64,000 nucleotides of DNA from Pogostemon cablin (Eukaryota; Streptophyta; Magnoliopsida; Lamiales; Lamiaceae). Shown here piece after piece: positions 33,708-46,705 of this stretch. The stretch spans positions 29,646,465 through 29,710,464 of the forward strand of contig CM042985.1 of the NCBI GenBank assembly GCA_023678885.1, in the 5' to 3' direction. The notes below the pieces were generated by a model that saw only the letters and a program-made list of their open reading frames with translations, searched no databases and had not been told where the DNA came from. The translations under genes and the position numbers were made by a program. How positions within the stretch are numbered: the stretch's first letter is position 1; every line of letters starts with the position of its first letter.

Positions 33708-35139
33708 TGATTATGGTTAATTTCATCTAGTTTTTAGTATCTCTTTATGTTTATTTTTCATTTTGTTTTATCCATATTTTGAGTCATTATTGGTGGTGTT
33801 ATATGTTTTTTGGAATTTGTGTGTAAATGAACTTATAAAGGATGAAACGGAGCAAATACGGAGTCGGGAGAAAAAGGGAGAAAAAGTTACACAACACGGC
33901 CAGACGTGCGTGGGAACACGAGCCGTGTCTCGTACACGACACGAGTTCCGCGCACGGGCCTGTGCAGTTGGCCGTGTGCGGACACCAAATCACACAACAC
34001 GGCCACCCCTGTGGCCGTGTACGCCGCACGACCCGTACGCTGTTTGAAGCCCACGTTGACCTAAAACCCTATACACGACTCGGGGCGTGTGCTGCAGCAC
34101 GGGGCGTGTTGGTGCTGAAATTGCTGAAAATTCCAGATTTCTTCTAGAAGGCCCATGGGGGTATAAATACCACTCCATTCAACATTTTGATCATCTTACC
34201 CACGAATTGAAGCTGCCCCCACACACGTCACACACAATTCCTTTCATTTTACACTTTTCTCTCATCCATCTATCATCTATTCTCCATCTTTGATCATCTT
34301 TCTACCATTCTATCATCCCAAATTCAAGTGAAGAAGCAAGGAGAGTGGGTGATCACAAAAGGAATGAAGGAGATTCAATTGGATCCATTTTCCAAGGGAG
34401 TTTTCATTCTCAACTTAGTATAATCCATTAGTTTGCAATGATTTGTAAGATTGTGAATGTTTATGTTGAGGATCTTATGAAGATTGTAGGCTAATCTCCT
34501 TGTGAGATTAGAAACATGGAGGTTTTTGGTTAATTTGTGGATTCATGTAATTAGATTCATGTGTTGAATTGGGATTTGACTCTCTATCATTGATCTATTA
34601 ATATCTTGAAGTTTATGATGATTTGTGTGTTTAATTATGCTAGATACATGATGAGATTGAGAAATCAATTGTATGTTTAGTGTAGTTGGGTGAATTATTT
34701 TATCAAACACTTCATGTCCATTATAAATTGTGAAGAGATTGAAAAATCCTTTATTGTTTAGAACCCAATGATAGAACACATAATTTATTATATTGAGAAG
34801 TCAATAGAGGATGTGAGAGGACTCTTAATTGAACTTAGTACCTAGTTGGAATTGTTTAATTGAGAACCAACCTTTGAGTTAATTAAGATTGTGAAAATGA
34901 TCTCTATACTACCCATTCCGAGAGGAAGCTTAGGTGATTATCATGTTGGCCTTTAGTCATGACTAATGATACACATGAGTCTAATGCATGAATCTATAAA
35001 TTGCCACATCTCAAGTGTTGTTAATCTCACCTTTGTTTAATTTGGGAAAACCGTTTTTATTTTAATTAAGTGATTGCTCTCATTGTTAATTTAATTACTA
35101 GTTATTTCATTTGCTAAAACCAAACTATTGATGACTAGT
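33708..35139 (+). repeat. Composite E extra LTR, sense, first part
   Basis: Starts TGATTATGGTTAA. Contains an array of ACACGGCC/GGCCGTGT and GGGGCGTGT words (33890-34115) and a TATA box (GTATAAATACC, 34161-34171). It is interrupted at CTAGT (35135-35139) by solo LTR G and resumes at 36780-36864 and 44933-44956, totalling 1,541 bp. Confidence 0.88.
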
Positions 35140-36774
35140 TGTAGGCAATTTATTGCACACCTCAATTAAAATCCCCAAGTGTAGGGATATCAATTGTAGA
35201 GGCAAGTACCCCAGTTAAAAATATGATCGTTCCTACTGAGACAGCTAACTATTTATGTAATTTCTATTACTGCTCTTTAATCAGAATTGTGGTAACCAAT
35301 TTCCAATTGTTTGAATTTAATTAATTACTAAAGAATTAAAATGACAATTAACAAAATAAATAAAAGCAAGGAATATTCAAGTTCGAATCAAGAGAGAAAT
35401 AACAGTTCTAAGGTATTAGGTGTAGTGCAATTGATTTGATCTCCTAGACATCCTATTGTTCATTCATACTTTTTCAATGGAAATACATTATAGATGATGC
35501 GCGAACAGTTTTGAACCTCCTTCCTAGATACTAATAAGGCGAATTTCATAAACCTCCGGCTGGCCAATTCGACTAACATATATTCTCTGAAAGTAATACT
35601 CAAACTTATTCACTTCCTACTTGATTTCCTAATTGCATTGTTCCACTAAGATAATCAAACATCTTATTTACCAGCCCTTAGGATTATCGTGTTCACGGGC
35701 AAACTACTATAATTCCTAGCAAGCAGACAATATTAAATATGAATGCACATAAGCTAACACAACATACCAAGCATCACGGGCAATATCAATAGCATGCTAT
35801 GAAGACGTTACAAACATATAATATAATCTGAAATAAATCAAATAAATAAGAATCTTAATAGCATGAAATCACAATACTTTGTCTAGGGTTCCAAATCAAC
35901 AACCCAAACCCTCAATCCTTAGAACTGTAAAGAGTATCTAGCCCATGAGGTTAAACACAACTCTCATCGCTGACAATTTCATATCAAAATCAATAAAAGA
36001 ATAAATAAAGAAAAGATACAAAACCTTAGTGTCACATGGTTTATATTCTCCTTCCTTCTCTCCAATTGAATTGCCTCTCTCAAACACACTTGAATCTTCC
36101 TTCAAACCGATGGGATGAATGGATGGATGGCGGGTGAAGGGTAGTGATGAAAGGCGGATGTGACATGTGATGGCGTGTTCGTGTTCTCTATCCAATCGGT
36201 TCTGCAGTTCTCTCGTCAAAGGCATGAGGCGTGTACACATACCGGTACAAGGCACATGCGTGTGAGAAAATGGGCTTCAGGACTTGGGCTTGGAGTAATG
36301 GGCCCTGATCACCATGCATGGATTACGTGGAAATTGGTATGGCAATTTGTTTAAGTCATTAGGCCAACAATTCCATGGGTCCCACATGTTTTCTGATTTG
36401 ATTCCACCCATGACATCATTAAATTGTGTAGTTCATACGTGCCAAAGCAATTAAATTGATTCACAAATCAATCTTCAAATGGGCTCCATTAATAGATCAA
36501 TTATCTTCAACAAAAACTCACGACCCTTTTCATCACTAAGTAACGCTCGTTACTTGATTTGGTAATTTTGGTAAGACCAGTGTGATTCTCCCATACCTCT
36601 TTTCATATTTTATAAAGTTTACTCCAAAATAGGCTCAAAATCTGCAAAATCTCAATAATACCAGTGAAGTAATAAAAATATGAAAATAAGTAATAAACTT
36701 CACAAACAATGCTAAAATTATACAATAATTATATGGAAACGACCTATGAAGAGCGCGAATTTTCATGCTAAACA
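35140..36774 (-). mobile_element. Solo LTR G
   Basis: A 1,635-bp sequence TGTAGGCAAT...CATGCTAAACA with a perfect duplication CTAGT on both sides (35135-35139, 36775-36779) and no internal region, so the rest was lost by LTR-LTR recombination. Its 5' half resembles element A's LTR (CCAAGTGTAGGGATATCAATTG against TCAAGTATAAGGATGTCAATTG), so it belongs to a related family. Orientation is minus by that similarity. Short frames inside it are not convincing. Confidence 0.85.
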
Positions 36775-36864
36775 CTAGTCTCTATAAAATTGCAAAGAAC
36801 GTGATATCGATTAAGCTCTAGCACTGACCTCCCTGTGGTTCAATAAATTCTTGAATTGGTCAAC

Positions 36865-38855
36865 TGATGCGCGTTTTCTTTGCATGCAAAATTAATCCCC
36901 AAGTATTAAGGATATCAATTGCAGCTTAAGCAAGCGACCAAGTGAATATCGAACTCAAAGGATGGCGTATTATCAATTTAATTATTTACTAAATTAATTA
37001 AGACGAAGGCAATAAAGTTTGAGGTTTCAATTATAATCTACTAAACAATTAATTAAAATAACAAATAAAATAAATATCACTCGAAGAATACGAAAGTGGA
37101 TCAAGTAGGAGAATAGGTAGCTTTAGGGTAATCCAGTTTTACTACTTAACTTCTCTTCCATGTATTGGTGTCCGACTCTGCCTTGTGGAATATAGACGCA
37201 TCACTAAACCATGCATATCTACCCTATAGACACAAGTAAATATGCGTGTAACACGTGTGAATAACCTCGGAGCAAGAGATATAATTTTACCTCCCTTTCT
37301 AGGTACTATCAGTATCAATTATTTCCCCGTAGGATTGGTACTCTAACCCGATATGATCTCCCTTTATAGGTTCTATAAAATTATCCTCTTTATCCTACTT
37401 ATTAACCCGAATTCAATAACAAGTATTCATATAAGATAGTTCTAATAAGACTTCGGAATCCCTTCACTTAGAATTATAATATAAAACCCTGCTCATCAGT
37501 GAACACACTCAACCAATAACCATGTTATGTATTCAGACTCTACACAACGATTATTGGTGCACAAAACGACTATGAGTATGGATTAAAAAAACACAATCTT
37601 ATATAAAATAAATCCACAAGTAGTGTTGTATGGAGTTTACACATAGAAGATCAATTAATTCATAAAACCATCAAAACTCCTAGATCTACCAAAAAGGCTC
37701 TAGCCCATGGTGTTGTAGGAAACACACATGGGGGTTGGATAGATCTTACCCGGATGTCCGGAAAATACAAGATAAATTAGGAAACGAATAAACCCTAGAT
37801 ATGGCGTCTTCATGTCCTTCTCCTTCTTGAATCCTCCTCTTGGTTCTCCTCTTGATTCCACAAACGAATCTTTAAAGTGATGGATGGATGGAGAAAAGGA
37901 AGTGGATGATGGATGGGGGTGATCCCCCCTTGTGGGGTGTTGTATGTGTGGCCTCTCCTCTATTCAATTGTATTGTGTTCTACCCTTCTTTTTTGCTGCA
38001 TAGACCTCCTTTTATACTTGTAATCATGTCTCCTAGGATTGGAATGGGCTTCCTTAATTATCCCACGCGTTTAGGCCTCGAAAATACGGATTTGGTAAGT
38101 TCCCGAAGCATGGTTCGACCTCAAAAATAGGTCGAACCACCCCTCCAGGTCGAACCGAGGTCGAATCACCCTTCTGGAAGCCCCAGGTGCTTGATTCGAC
38201 CAGCCCAACAGGTTAAACCAGCATGTCGTGGTTGAACCAGCTATTTTTACGTCCGGTTCGACCTTGGTTCGACCTTGATCAGGTCGAACTCAGGTCGAAT
38301 CGACTTGCGCAGTCTCACCGTTTTGCGTATAACTTTCACATCTGACCTCCGAATTGAGTGATTCTTGCGCTCACGTGATCCTCTCTTCCTTGGCTTTCTA
38401 TCCATATAAATAAATCCAGAAAACTCCAAGATTTTAGTCTGTAACAAGCCATGAAAACTAGCACATCTGTTCTGTTCGGCACAGCTCGCGCGGCGTCACC
38501 ACATTGCTCATAACTTCCTCATTCGGAATCTGATTGGGGTGTTCTTTACGCCAAAACGACCCTCTCTTAAGTGGCTTTCCAACCATGTATCACACCACTA
38601 GTTTTGAGGTCCACACAAACACAGAATAATTATGAAAGTTGGACGTGCGTTTTCAGCATTCTTGCACAAATTGCACCTTTTCTCCAACTTTACACTTTTG
38701 GTCCTTTTTTCCACCTAAAACACAATAAAACACCTTAAGTGCACATTTTTCTCACATATAATGAATATAAGACCATTGTGCTAATATATAACAAGAATTT
38801 CCATCAAAAAGGTGTTAGATTTGACACTTAAACACGCTTATTTTCACTTTCATCA
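36865..38855 (-). repeat. Element D 3' LTR
   Basis: In sense (minus) direction U3 starts at 38855. The GGTCGAACC array lies at about 38110-38310 with a TATA box (TATAAAAGG) at 38008-38016. Confidence 0.92.
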
Positions 38856-40711
38856 ATCCCCCAAACTTACCCGTTGCTCGTCTCGAGGCAACAAAATAAA
38901 AATAAAGAGAGAGAGAGAGTAAGAAAATTAGCGAGGAAACAAGGACTATGACAAATACCCTTTTCAAAATTCAATTGTCCTCAACTTAGCTCATGCAACT
39001 CTCATTACATGTAATAATCAATTCATAGCATACAAGTGAAGACAATCACCACCAATTCAAATGCTCCATCAACATGTTCTCACAGGAAGTATATATATTA
39101 CTCGCACTCAAGTGTAAAAGATGTACTCTTATGTGTTAAGGTGTTTACGCTCACATTCAATTCAAGTGCATGCGTAACCATAAGCTTGCCAAAAGTCTCA
39201 AACTCTTCACCACTAAAAGTATGATTCGACAATGGGATCAAAAAGGACTTTTCTTTTGGATGTAATGTTGGCTATTTGGTAAGGGTAGGAAATATATGGA
39301 TAAAGTGACTCAATTAGTAGAGAATTAAAACCGGAGATCTTTTGTACTGTAAATTTTTTTACACTTCAAGGCTATCTCGCTTCATGCTCTTCTAATTTTC
39401 TTTTCTCTCCTTTTCCTTCAAGCTCAACATTTTGTTTTCTTCTTTTCTTTCTTTTTCCTTTCTTGAGGTACCAGTTTCGGGCACTACCTCTAACATCTCG
39501 GGTTACCAGTTTCGGGCACTACCCCTAAGCAACTTATTTTTAGGCTCATAATCACTTGTACAACTCCAAATATTTTATTCCTTCAAAACTCCATCAAAAT
39601 CAACTTCACACACTTTGACAATATTTAATTCTCCACCAAATATAGGAATTTAAGGCTCAAATAGGATATCAAAGTGGCTATCTTCGTAGGTTGCCAAAGA
39701 AATAAGGCTTTTAGGCTCAACGGGGCTAACTACGGATATGTAATTATTCGGTAGGGAATTATTTGGCTAAGTGACTCACAAATTCAAGGATGACCTAAAA
39801 TCATCTCCCATCATCTAACACACATGTAGTTTCAAGTAAGACAAGAGGCAAGTTCTAGAATATACACACAAGAACAATACTCACCAGAAAGAAATATCAT
39901 GTGATTAATTAACAAGATCAACAAGGCTCAAAATCTCACATGGGTTTTTAACAAGTAACAGAGCACTTTTCATGGTAAGCAATATCCCACAAGTACACAT
40001 AGAACTTCATATCACAATATAATTCAAGTACACTTCCTTCATCAATTTCAAAAGCATATGAATTTCAACACAATTTAAACAATTTAAGCTCACATGGATC
40101 ACCACCTTAAACTTAATCCTTCCACTCCATGAATTAAAAGCACATATAAAAATTAGAATAAGAAAACGAGGGCACATGATATATCCTTCAAAACGCACGA
40201 GCTCCTCGATTCAAAGCCTCGGTGTAGAACTCGTCTTGCCACTCTAGTTACCTTTTTCTATCATCAAAGCTCAAACAAACTCATCATCATAGGATTCATC
40301 AATAATAAAATAGGAGAACTATAAGAAAGAATCAATTGACTATCTAAACGACTCCACACACTAGAAACTCCACTGAACACTAGGCAAATTGCAAAAAATC
40401 GACACATCAAAACCGATTAAAGTTTCAACATACCGCAAAAAATCAACTCCCCTAGCAAACATTACAAAGAAAAGATTATACTCTTGGTGCTTCAATGAGG
40501 TAAGAACATCACACCCCCCCACCAAACTTAGTAAAAACAAAAGATGAAACTAAGTTTAAAAGAGATGTAATTGCCGATTAGTAAGCACCTTAAATATAAA
40601 AATTTATCACTCACACAAAAGAAATAATAAAGCAATAAAATGGAAGGGCAAGCCCCCAACAGGCGCTCATGTTTAACGTCAAAGAGTCACGACAGATGTA
40701 ACCTTTGTAGA
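38856..40711 (-). other. Element D 3' untranslated region
   Basis: No ORF. A purine tract lies at the LTR border (minus AAGTTTGGGGGAT). A stem-loop at 38873-38892 reads GTTGCCTCGAGACGAGCAAC on the minus strand. Conserved blocks are at about 39240-39306 and 39785-39810. The stretch 40620-40690 (CCCCCAACAGGCGCTCATGTTTAA) matches the sequence just after the integrase stop of element B (21840-21863), which fixes the right border of the pol deletion. Confidence 0.7.
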
Positions 40712-42755
40712 CTACTTGATCGGAGGACGGTCTTGTCGCATCCTCACCTTCAAATACTTTATTTCCCTCTTCTTGTCTACACTCAACACCCCACCTTTCT
40801 TGGTCACAAAAATATAATCATTGGAATTTCCTTCCTCCCATGGCTGTCTAGACACCTCCTTGTCAATCTTCCACTTAAATTCAGTATCATCTGCCTTAGA
40901 AAAATCAAGATTAAACAAGTTCGAAACCACATCAATGCTCCTGCACGATTGAGTCCCCATGGGCATCTTCATTGCATGATCAAGAGAGAAAACCACATCT
41001 TCATTATCCATCTGTAGTCTAAGCTTCTCATTTCTCAACCTCTTTGCTCTTTCCCACTTCTTCTCCATTGTAAGCTCAGTATTCTGCTCATGTAATGGTA
41101 CTGGAGTAACATCAACATCATGTGGAGCATTCGGTGCAAAAACAGGTACATTTCGGCAGGGTTCGACCTTGGTTCGACCTGCTTGATAGGTCAAATCAGG
41201 TACATCGTGGTCGAACCGAGCTCTTAGAAGTCTATTCTCACTTTGCAATTTAGGTTCGACCTGGGTTCGACCTGCTGGACAGGTCGAACCATCCTCCCCC
41301 AGGTCGAATCGCCTCACTGTATGATTTCTAGCCTTTGGTTCTACCTGGGTTCGACCTGCTGGCTTGGTCGAACCGACTATGTCGTGGTCGAATCGTTGCT
41401 GCGATGAAACAGGATGCTTCGCGAAGTGCGGTTCGACCTCGATTCGACCTGATGATCAGGTCGAATCAATGTTGCTTTGGTCGAACCCACCTTCTGGAAA
41501 AACAGAGTGCTCTGGATGGTCTGGTTCGACCTGTAGGCCAGGTCGAACCATCCGCATGTTGGTCGAACCGATGCTGCAATACCTCCTGATCATGTCTAGT
41601 GCTCTGGTTCGACTTTCCCTGTGTGGTTCGACCTGTATGTCTGGTCGAATTGGGGTCGAATCGGGCTCCTGATGCTTCAGACTTCAATTTCGGCTTCATT
41701 GGTCCCTCGTACTGCGTTCCAGACCTTAACGTGATGACTTTATTCTCCAATTTTTATGTCAATTGATTCACGTTCGCGGTCATCTGCCCCATAATCAAAG
41801 TAAGCTCCTTCATTTGCTTAGATAAATCTGCATGATCAACATTCATTCTAGCTTCGATGTGGTCAACCCTTGCATCGTTCTCAGCCATGTATCAATTGAA
41901 GGTATCTTCAACATTCATCACTTCGTACTGCTTCAGACTAGGCCCTCTTAGTGTCAACTCTGTAATCTGCCTCTGCTGGGACTCTAGTAGCTTGTTGATG
42001 TTAGCTAAACTAGAGACGATCTCATCATCCCTATTCGGCTTCTCTACTTGATGTTCAATCTGTTCTACCTTGTCAAGTACATATGATCCTCTATCTCTCT
42101 ATAGGCCAGTCACGTGAATTCATACAGATATCTTCAAACAACTTTTCTGCTTCAAGTGTTGTTTTTTATAACAGCGCTCCTCGTGATAATGCATCAATAA
42201 AAATACGCGACTCACAATCCAATCCATAGTAGAAGATGCTTATGTACTCAGTCTTAGACATTCCATGCTGTGGGCACCTCCTGAGCATGTCTTTAAACCT
42301 ATCCCACGCCTCGTAAAATTTCTCACCATGATTCATCACAAATTGGATGATCTCTTGCTTCAATCTTAAGATCCTTGAGGGTGGCATGTATCTCTCCAAG
42401 AACTTCTGCTGCAGTTGGTCCCATGTAGTGCAATCTGTGGCATCAAGAGTCTCATACCAAGCTTCCGCCTTATCAATCAAAGAGAACTTGAATAAGGCGA
42501 TCCATCTAGCATGATCATTAGCTCCAGCACCCTTCTGAGTGTTTGCATAACCAAGAAATCTTCGGAGATGTTGATATGGATCTTCAAAACAACCTCCAGA
42601 AAAGGGATTCTTCTCTACCATGTTAATAAGAGCGGGATGTATCTCAAAATCATCATCTTCCCCCTTGCTCCTATCAACCCCATGTTGACATTCCTATAGT
42701 TCGTGAAAATTTCACGTATGGCAACATTATCCGGATTCTGCCTTGCTCCGGCCAT
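40712..42755 (-). pseudogene. Element D gag fused to a pol-less tail
   Basis: Starts MAGARQNPDNVAIREIFTNY at 42755. The capsid-like block follows (NPFSGGCFEDPYQHLRRFLG, FKFSLIDKAEAWYETLDATD, ERYMPPSRILRLKQEI, MLRRCPQHGMSKTEY), interrupted by a frameshift near 42625 and stops near 42160 and 41760. The last 600 bp are one open frame: GGTCGAACC-array repeats (GST-x-GRT, VEP), WERAKRLRNEKLRL, the post-protease block FSLDHAMKMPMGTQS, then the tail WKIDK...SVDKKREIKYLKVRMRQD and a stop. The protease is removed cleanly between two blocks that flank it in element B. Confidence 0.75.
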
Positions 42756-42903
42756 GTTTAGCTCAGTGTGTTATCTGTTCCTTTCCTTCCTTTCCTTTTC
42801 CTAGTGCACAAGTACCTCAGAAAAATTCAAGGTTAGATATAAATAAATAATCACAAATAAAAGTCTTAATCAACTAGAAATAATAAACTAATAATAACAG
42901 CCG

Positions 42904-42921
42904 TCCCTGGCAACGGCGGCA
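42904..42921 (-). other. Element D primer-binding site
   Basis: The plus strand TCCCTGGCAACGGCGGCA differs from the tRNA-Asp 3' end at two positions. It lies six bases inside the LTR, as in element B. Confidence 0.75.
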
Positions 42922-42927
42922 AGAACT

Positions 42928-44927
42928 TGATGCACGTTTTCTTTGCATGCAAAATTAATCACCAAGTATTAAGGATATCAATTGCAGCTTAAGCAAGCGA
43001 CCAAGTGAATATCGAACCCAAAGGACGGCGTATTATCAATTTAATTATTAACTAAATTAATTAAGACGAAGGCAATAAAGTTTGAGGTTTCAATTATAAT
43101 CTACTAAATAATTAATTAAAATAACAAATAAAATAAATATCACTCGAAGAATACGAAAGTGGATCAAGTAGGAGAATAGGTAGCTCTAGGGTAATCCAGT
43201 TTTACTACTTAACTTCTCTTTCATGTGTTGGTGTTCGACTCTGCCTTGTGGAATATGGACGCATCACTAAACCATGCATATCTACTCTATAGACACAAGT
43301 AAATATGCGTGTAACACATGTCAATAACCTCGGAGCAAGAGATATAATTTCACCCCTCCCTTTCTAGGTACTATCAGTATCAATTATTTCCCCCTAGTAT
43401 TGGTACTCTAACCCGATATGATCTCCCTTTATAGGTACTATAAAATTATCCTCTTTATTCTACTTATTAACCTGAATTCAATTCAATTAACAAGTATTCA
43501 TATAAGATAGTTCTAATAAGACTTCGGAATCCCTTCACTTAAAATTATAACATAAAACCATACTCATCAGTGAACGCACTCAACCAATAACCATGTTATG
43601 TATTCAGACTCTACACAATGATTATTGGTGCACAAAACGACTATGAGTATGGATTAAAAAAAACACAATCTTATATAAAATAAATCCACAAGTAGTGTTG
43701 TACGGAGTTTACACATAGAAGATCAATTAATTCATAAAACCATCAAAACTCCTAGATCTACCAAAAAGGCTCTAGCCCATGGTGTTGTAGGAAACACACA
43801 TGGGGGTTAGATAGATCTTACCCGGATGTCCGGAAAATACAAGATAAATTAGGAAACGAATAAACCCTATATATGTCGTCTTCATGTCCTTCTCCTTCTT
43901 GAATCCTCCTCTTGGTTCTCCTCTTGATTCCACAAACGAAACTTTAAAGTGATGGATGAATGGAGGAAAGGAAGTGGATGATGGATGGGGGGTGATCCCC
44001 CCTTGTGGGGTGTTGTATGTGTGGCCTCTCCTCTATTCAATTGTATTGTGTTCTACCCTTCTTTTTTGCTGCATAGACCTCCTTTTATACTTGTAATCAT
44101 GTCTCCTAGGATTGGAATGGGCTTCCTTAATTATCCTACGCATTTAGGCCTCGAAAATACGGATTTGGTAAGTTCCCGAAGCATGGTTTGACCTCAAAAA
44201 TAGGTCGAACCACCCCTCCAGGTCGAACCGAGGTCGAATCACCCTTCTGGAAGCCTCAGGTGCTTGATTCGACCAGCCCAACAGGTCAAACCAGCATGTC
44301 GTGGTCGAACCAGCTATTTTTCCGTCCGGTTCGACCTTGGTTCGACCTTGATCAGGTCGAACTCAGGTCGAATCGACTTGCACAGTCTCACCGTTTCGCA
44401 TATAACTTTCACATCTGACCTCTGAATTGAGTGATTCTTACGCTCACGTGATCCTCTCTTCCTTGGCTTTCTATCCATATAAATAAATCCAGAAAACTCC
44501 AAGATTTTAGTCTGTAGCAAGCCATGGAAAGTAGCACATCTGTTCTGTTCGGGACAGCTCGCGCGTCGTCACCACCTTGCTCATAACTTTCTCATTTGAA
44601 ATCCGATTGGGGTGTTCTTTATGCCAAAACGACCCTCTCTTCAGTGGCTTTCCAACCATCTATCACACCACTAGTTTTGAGCTCTACACAAACACAGAAT
44701 AATTATGAAAGTTGGATGTACGTTTTCAGCATTCTTGCACAAATTGCACCTTTTCTCCAACTTTACACTTTTGGTCCCTTTTCCACCTAAAATACAATAA
44801 AACACCTCAAGTGCACCTTTTTCTCACATATAATGAATATAAGACCATTGTGCTAATATATAACAAGAATTTCCATCAAAAAGGTATTAGATTGGACACT
44901 TAAACACGCTTATTTTCACTCTCATCA
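42928..44927 (-). repeat. Element D 5' LTR
   Basis: 2,000 bp, nearly identical to 36865-38855. The array is at about 44185-44375 and TATA at about 44080-44092 on the minus strand. Confidence 0.92.
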
Positions 44928-44958
44928 TCAACCCGACTACAAGTTATGGCTAATCAAA

Positions 44959-44976
44959 TGGCGCCGTTGCCGGGGA
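44959..44976 (+). other. Primer-binding site of the extra sense LTR of composite E
   Basis: Plus strand TGGCGCCGTTGCCGGGGA, perfect for tRNA-Asp, two bases after the LTR end (44956). This is the only primer-binding site in the window in the plus orientation. It is followed by a leader matching the minus-strand leader at 56993-57125 up to the gag start triplet at 45110-45112. Confidence 0.92.
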
Positions 44977-45112
44977 GGTAACGGTTGCTAGTAGCTTAAA
45001 GAAGGAACATTTGGAGTAATCTTACTAGAGACATTTCTTTTATTATTTATTTGCTTAGCTATTTTTGCTTTTGAAAATCTTGTTCTAACTTTTCTTATTC
45101 TAAAGGTGTATG

Positions 45113-45131
45113 AGAAATCTTGTTCGCCATT
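45113..45131. other. Junction filler of composite E
   Basis: After the leader ends at the gag ATG (45112) come AGAAATCTTGTTC and then GCCATT. The first part repeats 11 bases (AAATCTTGTTC) present 40 bp upstream at 45075-45085, so it looks templated. GCCATT is the antisense of the LTR-adjacent AA spacer plus the first four bases of the primer-binding site. The antisense LTR begins at 45132. Confidence 0.8.
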
Positions 45132-46705
45132 TGATTAGCCATAACTTGTAGTCGGGTTGACCAATTCAAGAATTTATCGAACCACAGGGAGGTCAGTGCT
45201 AGAGCTTAATCGATATCACGTTCTTTGCAATTTTATAGAGACTAGTCATCAATAGTTTGGTTGTAGCAAATGAAATAACTAGTAATTAAATTAACAATGA
45301 GAGCAATCAATTAATTAAAATAAAAACGGTTTTCCCAAATTAAACAAAGGTGAGATTAACAACACTTGAGATGTGACAATTTATAGATTCATGCATTAGA
45401 CTCATGTGTATCAATAGTCATGACTAAAGGCCAACACGATAATCACCTAAGTTTCCTCTCGGAATGGGTAGGATAGAGATCATTTTTACAATCTTAATTA
45501 ACTCAAAGGTTGGTTCTCAATTAAACAATTCCAACTAGGTACTAAGTTCAATTAAGAGTCCTCTCATATCCTCTATTGACTTCTCAATCTAATAAATTAT
45601 GTGTTCTATCATTGGGTTCTAAACAATAAAGGATTTTTCAATCTCTTCACAATTTATAATGGACATGAAGTGTTTGATAAAATGATTCACCCAACTACAC
45701 TAAACATACAATTGATTTCTCAATCTCATCACATATCTAGCATAATTAAACACACAAATCATCATAAACTTCAAGATATTAATAGATCAATGATAGAAAG
45801 TCAAATCCCAATTCAACACATGAATCTAATTACATGAATCCACAAATTAACCAACAACCTCCATGTTGCTAATCTCACAAGGAGATTAGCCTACAATCTT
45901 CATAAGATCCTCAACATAAACATTCACAATCTTACAAATCATTGCAAACTAATGGATTACAATAAGTTGAGAATGAAAACTCCCTTGGAAAATGGATCCA
46001 ATTGAATCTCCTTCCTTCCTTTTGTGATCACCCACTCTCCTTGCTTCTTCACTTGAATTTGGGATGATAGAATGGTAGAAAGATGATCAAAGATGGAGAA
46101 TAAGATGATCAAAGATGGAGAATAGATGATAGATGGATGAGAGAAAAGTGTAAAATGAAGGGAAATGTGTGTGATGTGTGTGGGGGCAGCTTCAATTCGT
46201 GGGTAAGATGATCAAAATATTGAATGGAGTGGTATTTATACCCCCATGGGACTTCTAGAAGAAATCTGGAATTTTCAGCAATTTCAGCACCAACACGCCC
46301 CGTGCTACAGCATACGCCCCGAGTCGTGTCTAGGGTTTTAGGTCAACGTGGGCTTCAAACAGCGCACGGGTCGTGCGCCGCACACGGCCACAGGGGTGGC
46401 CATGTTGTGTGATCTGGTGTCCGCACACAGCCAACTGCACAGGCTCGTGAGTGGAACTCGTGCCGTGTACGAGACACAGCCCGTGTTCCCACGCACGGCT
46501 GGCCGTGTTGTGTAACTTTTTCTCCCTTTTTCTCCCAACTCCGTATTTGCTCCGTTTTTCACCTGATTCATCCTTTATAAGTTCATTCACACACAAATTT
46601 CAAAAAACATATAACACCACCAATAATGACTCAAAATACAAATAAAACTAAATGAAAATAAACATAAAAAGATACTAAAAACTAGATGAAATTAACCATA
46701 ATCAC
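45132..46705 (-). repeat. Composite E 3' LTR (antisense element)
   Basis: TGATTAGCC...CCATAATCA, 1,574 bp. It is longer than its partners because of a local tandem duplication of AGATGATCAAAGATGGAGAAT near 46080-46130. The ACACGGCC array lies at 46290-46505. Confidence 0.92.

Larger units (their letters stand above)
36865..44927 (-). mobile_element. Element D: non-autonomous Athila-type element
   Basis: Direct LTRs (36865-38855, 1,991 bp; 42928-44927, 2,000 bp) with TGATGC...CATCA ends and a perfect duplication TCAAC (36860-36864, 44928-44932). It was inserted into the extra LTR of composite E. The 4.1-kb internal region has a gag and a short tail only. Protease is deleted in frame and RT, RNase H and integrase are absent. 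Its LTRs share the GGTCGAACC word with B, so B-like elements are likely helpers. The LTRs are very similar, making this one of the younger events. Confidence 0.92.

Noticed and set aside
33763..34147. Coding frames in 33763-34293 and 46330-46596
   Set aside because: They lie in the U3 array of the composite E LTR, have biased Thr/Arg/His composition from the repeated word, and lack homology.
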